In this document: in pieces, positions 1 through 3,730 of the stretch
Numbering within the stretch: the first letter of the stretch is position 1
Layout: each line of letters starts with the position of its first letter
NCBI GenBank assembly: GCA_021813195.1
Contig: JAKALI010000144.1
Coordinates: 1 to 8,670, forward strand
Source: Pseudomonadota bacterium
GTDB taxonomy: Bacteria; Pseudomonadota; Alphaproteobacteria; Rhizobiales; Hyphomicrobiaceae
Reading direction: 5' to 3'
Length of the DNA: 8,670 bases
Translations under genes and position numbers: made by a program
Notes under the pieces: generated by a model
Seen by the model: only the letters and a program-made list of their open reading frames with translations
What the model was told of the DNA's origin: nothing
Databases searched by the model: none

Positions 1-4
1 CGAT

Positions 5-24
5 CAAGAACTGCAAAGTTCTTG
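5..24 (+). terminator. Perfect 8-bp hairpin with GCAA loop, possible terminator
   Basis: Arms CAAGAACT (5-12) and AGTTCTTG (17-24) are exact reverse complements around the loop GCAA, which is a GNRA-type tetraloop in RNA. A T-rich run (29-37, TTTTTCTTT) begins four bases after the stem. Stem plus T run resembles a Rho-independent terminator, which would end a transcript coming from left of the window. The stem is A/T-rich (3 G/C pairs of 8), so termination may be weak, and the same structure could instead be a processing or stabilising hairpin in the leader of the gene at 56. The hairpin is seen directly; its function is inferred. Confidence 0.45.
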
Positions 25-55
25 CCAGTTTTTCTTTGAGGAGCACTCCTGCCCG

Positions 56-226
56 ATGAATAGAAACGGTAACTGCCGTGGAATCGTGAAGGCTGGCGAT
101 GATGACCCGCACGGTGTTCTGCGGTTTGTGCGCAGCGTTCGCGATGCCCGCGGGTTCGATCTCGATGCCCGGGAACAGGTGCAACGACTTTTTCCCGAAG
201 CTTACCGGACCGGAGAAAGCAAATGA
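56..226 (+). CDS. Small hypothetical phage protein (56 aa)
   Basis: This is a 56-codon reading frame from ATG at 56 to TGA at 224-226. I do not recognise the family. The product is highly charged, with a C-terminal part containing the string LDAREQVQRLFPEAYR, which looks helical and amphipathic. No signal peptide or membrane segment is visible. Support for the gene is its ATGA stop-start overlap with the next gene (start at 223), the same arrangement used throughout this gene run, and a GAGGAG Shine-Dalgarno-like site at 38-43, about 12 nt upstream and so somewhat far. A competing frame beginning at 99 would run over 100 nt into the next gene and is less likely. The next gene is probably translated by coupling to this one. 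Confidence 0.6.
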   Translation: MNRNGNCRGIVKAGDDDPHGVLRFVRSVRDARGFDLDAREQVQRLFPEAYRTGESK

Positions 227-627
227 CCGATCTCGCCATCCTCGGCCACGCCGTGAGGCACACCCGGAGCACCGCGTGGAACTTCAACGCAGGCGAAGCC
301 GTCTTTCTCACCGAGTACGGCTGGGCGTCTGAAGCCTATGCAGCGGATTGCATCGGTGTGCGTACCATCCAGAGAGCCTACAATCGGTTGCTGGCGCTCA
401 GGCGCATGATGGATGACGCGCGCAAAGACGCCGAAAATCTCTGCTACAGCGAGATGTTTGCTGAACGGCTTGAGGAAATGTGGCAGCAGACCTTTGAACA
501 TCCGGCTCCCACGTTGCAATCGCTGAGCCATGGCGCGATCTGCCGCCAGATGCAGGTGCTGGACGCAAACGCCGCCGTCGCCTCCGACTACGCCAAATGG
601 CGCCAGCAGCATGGGGTGAAGGGGTGA
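223..627 (+). CDS. Hypothetical protein, 134 aa
   Basis: Family not recognised. The 134-residue product is predicted soluble and mostly helical, with no signal peptide or membrane segment. The N-terminal half (about 20-60) contains aromatic- and alanine-rich segments (AVFLTEYGWASEAYAADC); the middle (about 55-95) is a charged helix including RRMMDDARKDAENLCYSEMF, and the C-terminus is rich in Gln and Ala. The start at 223 is supported by GGAG at 212-215 with 7-nt spacing and by the ATGA overlap with the preceding gene. Its stop overlaps the GTG start of the next gene (GTGA at 624-627). Position in a run of small phage genes suggests an accessory or early function, but nothing in the sequence names one. 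Confidence 0.75.
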   Translation: MTDLAILGHAVRHTRSTAWNFNAGEAVFLTEYGWASEAYAADCIGVRTIQRAYNRLLALRRMMDDARKDAENLCYSEMFAERLEEMWQQTFEHPAPTLQSLSHGAICRQMQVLDANAAVASDYAKWRQQHGVKG

Positions 628-899
628 CCGAGCAAACCAAGACAATCGTCGATCCCAAGATCATCGTCTTCGAGCGCATTCCCTCTGATGGCAAGATGGT
701 GACGGCCATCCATGCTGCCGAAGGCGACACCTACAAATGCTACGGCACCATGATCTGCGACATCGTCCGCCATGTCGCCCGCGCCTTCGAAGTTCCCGAA
801 GAAGCAGTTTGGGAATGGGTGGACAAGGAACGCGACCACCAGACCTCGAACATCGAGGAAGTTGGCCAAGACGGCTTTTATCAGGAAAGGAAGAACTGA
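624..899 (+). CDS. Hypothetical protein, 91 aa, possibly DUF5076-like
   Basis: The chosen start is GTG at 624, which overlaps the upstream stop as GTGA and gives 91 aa. An in-frame ATG at 597 would add nine residues (APAAWGEG-type) lying wholly inside the upstream gene and is less convincing. The centre (about 45-72) reads YGTMICDIVRHVARAFEV followed by a charged WEWVDKE segment. From memory this resembles the short alphaproteobacterial family DUF5076, whose members carry a similar 'GI(I/V)(L/A)D..RH(V/I)A.A' helix, but I could not search for it. No membrane or secretion signals are visible. A purine-rich stretch (AGGAAAGGAAG) at its 3' end provides the ribosome-binding site of the following lipoprotein gene. 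Function unknown. Confidence 0.78.
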   Translation: MTEQTKTIVDPKIIVFERIPSDGKMVTAIHAAEGDTYKCYGTMICDIVRHVARAFEVPEEAVWEWVDKERDHQTSNIEEVGQDGFYQERKN

Positions 900-900
900 C

Positions 901-1227
901 ATGAGAATGATCGTCGCCAGCGCCACTGTGGCGCTTCTGCTCGCCGGCTGCGGGACACCGGATTTCGGCAACCTGCCGCCGGACCTCACCTATCTCACCT
1001 CGACGCCGGCCAATGTCTGGTACGATCGTCAGTGGTGGCAGAAGGATGTCAGCGCGGTTTGCTTTGCTCACCGCGGCATCGCCACCAAGGACCGGCTGAC
1101 CTGCGCGATTCCGCGCTGGGACGGCCACTGCGTCGAGGTCATGCGCCCCAACGACAGATCCCACGTGGCCGAACTGAACGCCATCTGCAACGGCTGGCGC
1201 CCACAGATGGTGGAGTGGTCGCTGTGA
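901..1227 (+). CDS. Small lipoprotein with four conserved-looking cysteines
   Basis: This is a 108-aa protein with a short type II signal peptide: basic start (MRMIV), hydrophobic core (VALLL) and the lipobox L-A-G-C with the lipid-attachment cysteine at residue 17. Residue 18 is Gly, not Asp, so outer-membrane delivery is expected if the host Lol rule applies. The mature part contains four further cysteines (54, 68, 77, 96) and several tryptophans (including WW at 45-46), which fits a small disulfide-stabilised periplasmic fold. The start at 901 is chosen because it places the signal peptide at the N-terminus and follows a strong AGGAAAGGAAG site; a longer frame from 772 lacks this logic. 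Phage lipoproteins can be Rz1-type spanins or superinfection-exclusion proteins. It is not proline-rich like Rz1 and no Rz partner overlaps it, so a spanin is not supported. Stop overlaps the next start (GTGA). Confidence 0.82.
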   Translation: MRMIVASATVALLLAGCGTPDFGNLPPDLTYLTSTPANVWYDRQWWQKDVSAVCFAHRGIATKDRLTCAIPRWDGHCVEVMRPNDRSHVAELNAICNGWRPQMVEWSL

Positions 1228-1460
1228 GTATCGACCGCATCAAGGGTGCCGTCGCGTTCTTCTGCGATCTCGGCGGCTGCGACAACAGCATCGAGACCGG
1301 CGAAAGTCAGTTCGGCGACGCCATCCTCGCCGCCAAGGACGAAGGTTGGAAAATCCGCAACCGCGACGGCATCTGGAAGCATTTCTGCTGCGACCGCCAC
1401 CAGGAAATGGACTGGCGCGGGCAGAAGATCGCCCGCATCGAGTTGCCGAAGGGGAAATGA
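1224..1460 (+). CDS. Small Cys/His-rich, zinc-finger-like protein (78 aa)
   Basis: Start GTG at 1224 overlaps the lipoprotein stop (GTGA) and gives 78 aa. Likely metal ligands are C14, C19, C55 or C56, and H59: the N-terminal CDLGGC and C-terminal FCCDRH flank a middle segment with the string GWKIRNRDGIWKHF. This resembles a common phage and bacterial small-protein pattern in which a CDxCG-type knuckle, an ETGE.DF..A...A...GW helix and a HFCPxC-like tail form a treble-clef or zinc-ribbon fold. Here the spacing is altered (C-x4-C instead of C-x2-C) and the last ligand appears to be His. Zinc binding is inferred from ligand spacing only. No catalytic motif is seen. It lies 1 nt upstream of the acyl carrier protein gene and is probably on the same message. 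Confidence 0.8.
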   Translation: MSIDRIKGAVAFFCDLGGCDNSIETGESQFGDAILAAKDEGWKIRNRDGIWKHFCCDRHQEMDWRGQKIARIELPKGK

Positions 1461-1461
1461 C

Positions 1462-1722
1462 ATGAGCCAAGCCGCCATCCCCGACCGCTTTGCCGCCCTC
1501 ATCGGCCGCTATGCCGAGATTTCGGCGCCGCTGACACCTAAAACCCGTTTCGTCGAAGACCTCGGCGCCGACAGTCTCGGATTGCCGGAAATCGTGTTAG
1601 CATTCGAGGACGAATTCGGGGTCCGCGTGCCGGACGAAGAACTGGAGCAGATCCTCACCGTCGGTGATCTGCTGCCCTACCTGAAGAACACCGGAGTAGG
1701 GGGCATCAAGAACTCGCCATGA
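1462..1722 (+). CDS. Acyl carrier protein (phage-encoded)
   Basis: This is an 86-aa acidic protein with a clear ACP fold. The string FVEDLGADSL (30-39) contains the Asp-Ser-Leu site; Ser38 would carry 4'-phosphopantetheine added by a holo-ACP synthase, presumably the host's. Helix II follows as PEIVLAFEDEFGV (42-54), then VPDEELEQ and TVGDLLPYL as helices III-IV, matching bacterial AcpP over its full length. Differences from Escherichia coli AcpP near the site are Gly40 where AcpP has Asp38 and Leu-Pro (41-42) where AcpP has Thr-Val; Glu43, matching AcpP Glu41, is kept. These changes could alter partner recognition. The ATG at 1462 sits 7 nt after AAGGGGAAA and 1 nt after the previous stop; longer in-frame extension lies over the upstream gene. 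It overlaps the next gene (ATGA). No ketosynthase, acyltransferase or AcpS is in the window, so the acyl cargo and partner are unknown. Confidence 0.92.
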   Translation: MSQAAIPDRFAALIGRYAEISAPLTPKTRFVEDLGADSLGLPEIVLAFEDEFGVRVPDEELEQILTVGDLLPYLKNTGVGGIKNSP

Positions 1723-2162
1723 AGCCGCCCAAATGTCGCGTCTGTGGTCGCGAGGAATGGAACCACGTCTGTGCCGGCATCCGCGCAACGGCAAGATTCG
1801 ATGACGGCCAGCAGCCAGCAAAGCGCGTCGAGGAACCGAAGGGCTCATTCCAGGCCGAGCAGCCGGTGCGCGCCGCGCCACCGGCGAAGTCGGCGCCCAA
1901 GGCTGCAGCGAAGAAGCTGGTCGCCAAACAGCCCGACCGCGAGCCTGCGCTCGTTCCCAGGCCAAAGCGAAAGGTCAGAGCGGCGCCGAAGCCCGAGACG
2001 CCTTTGGTGGAAAATCCTGGCGCATCGTCGCCCGCCCGCCCGTCGCGTGTCGATTACCAACGCCAGATGATGCACGATGTCCGCGCCGCCAAGCGCGCCG
2101 GACTCACCACCGCTGAATTTCGCCGCCGCAAAGCCGCGCGGGCACGTGTTGGAAACCAGTGA
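1719..2162 (+). CDS. Basic protein with N-terminal zinc knuckle and Pro/Ala/Lys linker
   Basis: This 147-aa protein has three visible parts. Residues 6-18 read CRVCGREEWNHVC, giving C6, C9, H16 and C18 as probable zinc ligands. Residues about 30-105 are low complexity, rich in Pro, Ala, Lys and Arg (for example APPAKSAPKAAAKK), like the disordered tails of histone H1 or of alphaproteobacterial DNA-associated proteins. Residues about 110-143 form a basic, probably helical end (QRQMMHDVRAAKRAGL, then TTAEFRRRKA). Together these suggest nucleic-acid binding, or a scaffold with a disordered linker; there is no catalytic motif. Start ATG at 1719 overlaps the ACP stop as ATGA, so its translation is likely coupled to the ACP. 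Family not recognised by name. Confidence 0.8.
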   Translation: MKPPKCRVCGREEWNHVCAGIRATARFDDGQQPAKRVEEPKGSFQAEQPVRAAPPAKSAPKAAAKKLVAKQPDREPALVPRPKRKVRAAPKPETPLVENPGASSPARPSRVDYQRQMMHDVRAAKRAGLTTAEFRRRKAARARVGNQ

Positions 2163-2174
2163 AGGAAGCACGCC

Positions 2175-2768
2175 ATGAAATTCGCCGTGATGGACGTCGA
2201 GACGTCCGGTCTTTTCGACTACAGCAGGCGTGCCCATGAGGATGGGCAGCCCAGAATGGCCTCGCTCGCCCTGCTGCGGCTCGGTGATGACCTGTCGGTC
2301 GCCGACGAATTCCACACGCTGATCAAGCCGGATGGCTGGCAGATGGACGCCGAGGTCGCCAAAATCAACGGCCTGACGCAGGAACGTCTTGAGGCTGAAG
2401 GCAAGCCGGTCGCCGAGGCGCTGGACGCCTACGGCAAAGCGCTTGACGAAGAGCTTGTGATCGTCGGCTGGAATGTTTCCTTCGATCTCAAGATACTCCG
2501 GGGCGAATTGCGCCGGGCCGGCCGCGAAGATCGCTTCGAGTCCACCAAGTCCACGGACTGCATGCGGCCGCTCACCGATATCGTCCGCATCCCGAAGGCC
2601 AAAGGCTCCGGGTTCAAGCTGCCGAAGCTGACCGAGGCCTATTGCGCCATCTTTAACCGGGATTTCGAGGGCGCGCACAGCGCGCTAGCCGATGCCAAAG
2701 CCTGCGCCGAAATCTTCCGCGAGATGCATCCCAAAGGCGTCTTCAAGGCCGTACTGGAGCAGCGCTGA
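2175..2768 (+). CDS. DEDDh 3'-5' exonuclease (DnaQ-like / RNase T superfamily)
   Basis: This is a 197-aa single-domain exonuclease. All DEDDh motifs are present: Exo I FAVMDVETSGL with D7 and E9, Exo II VGWNVSFDLKIL with D104, and Exo III GAHSALADAKACAEIF with H168 and D173. The two-metal mechanism of this family releases nucleotides from 3' ends of DNA or RNA. No polymerase, BRCT or helicase domain is fused, and the length suits stand-alone DnaQ-like proteins, so it could proofread for a polymerase in trans, degrade host nucleic acid, or mature RNA. The motif set does not distinguish these. Residues about 10-35 contain an insertion-like charged stretch (DYSRRAHEDGQPRMAS) between Exo I and the following strand. 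The start is supported by AGGAAG at 2163-2168, 6 nt before ATG. The stop shares one base with the next start (TGATG). Confidence 0.93.
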   Translation: MKFAVMDVETSGLFDYSRRAHEDGQPRMASLALLRLGDDLSVADEFHTLIKPDGWQMDAEVAKINGLTQERLEAEGKPVAEALDAYGKALDEELVIVGWNVSFDLKILRGELRRAGREDRFESTKSTDCMRPLTDIVRIPKAKGSGFKLPKLTEAYCAIFNRDFEGAHSALADAKACAEIFREMHPKGVFKAVLEQR

Positions 2769-2956
2769 TGGAGGCCTACAAGCTCGACGGCCTGCGCTTA
2801 GATAACCCCACCAATGGCGCGCTTTCGCTCCGGCTGCTGGCCGAGTTCGTCCGTAGCGGCGATGTCCGCATCCTGCGCGGCAGCACGGATGGCGGCGTCA
2901 TCCGATTGGAACTCGCTGCGCCGGCGGCTGCTGACGTCAAACGCGTCGCGACTTAG
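2768..2956 (+). CDS. Small hypothetical protein (62 aa)
   Basis: Family not recognised. The 62-aa product is predicted soluble, with an N-terminal helix-like part (ALSLRLLAEFVRSGDV) and a beta-like part (RILRGSTDGGVIRLEL) ending in an Ala-rich tail. It has no cysteines and no membrane segment. Its ATG shares one base with the exonuclease stop (TGATG at 2766-2770), an arrangement typical of termination-reinitiation, so it is probably made together with the exonuclease and may be a partner. That partnership is inference from position only. Confidence 0.68.
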   Translation: MEAYKLDGLRLDNPTNGALSLRLLAEFVRSGDVRILRGSTDGGVIRLELAAPAAADVKRVAT

Positions 2957-2965
2957 GAGACTACA

Positions 2966-3130
2966 ATGACCTTGGACCAGATTGAGGCGATGCAGGAAGA
3001 GCGCCGGCGCTGGATCAGTCTGCCAGCGAGCCTCGTGCAGGCCGCTCGTCGGACCAAACTGAACTTCACGCAATGCGAGAACGGGATGCGAACCAATGAA
3101 TTGACCAAAACGGCCTGGAGAAATCTGTGA
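2966..3130 (+). CDS. Small hypothetical protein (54 aa)
   Basis: This is a 54-codon frame from ATG at 2966 to TGA at 3128-3130. The start has one of the best ribosome-binding sites in the window, AGGAGA 5 to 9 nt upstream within TTAGGAGACTACA. The product is basic with an amphipathic N-terminal helix (LDQIEAMQEERRRWISL), one cysteine and no membrane segment. Its stop overlaps the GTG start of the next gene (GTGA). I do not recognise a family. The strong ribosome-binding site and the coupling overlap make it likely real despite its size. Confidence 0.65.
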   Translation: MTLDQIEAMQEERRRWISLPASLVQAARRTKLNFTQCENGMRTNELTKTAWRNL

Positions 3131-3327
3131 CCATTCCCTGCATCACGAGGTGGCGTCCCCGTCTAGCGTGGCATCGCTTCCACGGCATAGGCTGGGACGT
3201 GGTTTTCTACCAGCACACCGACCACAATCCCGTGATCGTCGTGCAGCGATGGGCTGGCAGATGGCATCTTGAGTTTTACGGATGGCAATGGACTGGCCGC
3301 CCGAATGCAGAAGGACCGCAGGAATGA
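3127..3327 (+). CDS. Small Trp/His-rich hypothetical protein (66 aa)
   Basis: The 66-aa product starts at GTG 3127 inside a GTGA overlap with the previous stop, and ends in an ATGA overlap with the next gene. It is notably aromatic, with seven tryptophans and several His and Tyr: WRPRLAWHRF, GWDVVFYQHTDHNP, RWAGRWHLEFYGWQW. The alternation of hydrophobic and polar residues suggests a small beta-sheet protein rather than a membrane protein. Family not recognised; no catalytic motif is visible. Overlaps on both sides argue that it is a real gene. Confidence 0.62.
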   Translation: MTIPCITRWRPRLAWHRFHGIGWDVVFYQHTDHNPVIVVQRWAGRWHLEFYGWQWTGRPNAEGPQE

Positions 3328-3623
3328 AAATCGAGACCGATAAGTGGCTTTATGACATGCACGACGAACCCTTCGACGAAGTGCGCGACGCCGTCCTGAT
3401 GACCGCAGATGCTGAGGTCGATCCGACGGCGGTTTCGTACCACCTGTCGCTTATTCGCTGGGACGATCTTATGGCCGCAAGGGCGAGGCATGAGGGCGAC
3501 GACCCGCGGGCAACACCGTGTTACCTTGGGCTCAATCCGGTAGCCGCAGAGATGGCTTTCTGGCCGACACCGGATCGAGATTATTTTGTCCGCATCCGGG
3601 TGGCGACGACACGGGTGATCTGA
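3324..3623 (+). CDS. Hypothetical protein (99 aa)
   Basis: Start ATG at 3324 is preferred: it overlaps the previous stop as ATGA and has GAAGGA about 8 nt upstream. An in-frame ATG at 3282 lies inside the previous gene and is less likely. The 99-aa acidic protein begins KIETDKWLYDMHDEPFDEV and ends with a beta-like segment DYFVRIRVATTRVI. There is no signal peptide, membrane segment or recognisable motif. It is the last gene of the small-gene run before the 107-bp gap ahead of the portal gene. Confidence 0.65.
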   Translation: MKIETDKWLYDMHDEPFDEVRDAVLMTADAEVDPTAVSYHLSLIRWDDLMAARARHEGDDPRATPCYLGLNPVAAEMAFWPTPDRDYFVRIRVATTRVI

Positions 3624-3730
3624 GCCGTCCCGGCCCTGTAGCCCCAAACCCGGTTTCCGCGTATTCTCTGCCCGGCTCGCGCCGGTCCGTGGCTCGATTG
3701 GCGGTCCCTCGAAACCCATGAGGATCGCCC
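3624..3730 (+). other. Non-coding gap before the portal gene
   Basis: This is the longest gene-free stretch in the window. I see no convincing sigma-70-type -35/-10 pair. Visible elements are weak: CCGG-6 nt-CCGG (a 4-bp hairpin within 3672-3685), a CGGTCC direct repeat near 3682 and 3702, and a long-range GAGCCG/CGGCTC pair (3622-3627, 3673-3678). The portal ribosome-binding site GAGG is at 3720-3723. It may house a promoter or processing site for the portal transcript, but the sequence alone does not show it. Confidence 0.4.

Noticed and set aside
99..332. Alternative plus-strand frame with a Met-rich start
   Set aside because: It would overlap the supported gene at 223 by about 110 nt; the 56-226 frame gives a clean ATGA junction instead.
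1845..2678. 277-codon minus-strand open frame
   Set aside because: It spans parts of two supported plus-strand genes, including the exonuclease with all catalytic motifs, and its translation shows no domain.
3622..3678. GAGCCG/CGGCTC inverted repeat as an operator
   Set aside because: Six bases separated by 45 nt in GC-rich sequence is expected by chance.
3518..3721. Plus-strand frame across the gap before the portal
   Set aside because: It starts inside the previous gene with no ribosome-binding site and its translation is Ser/Pro/Arg-rich without features of a protein.
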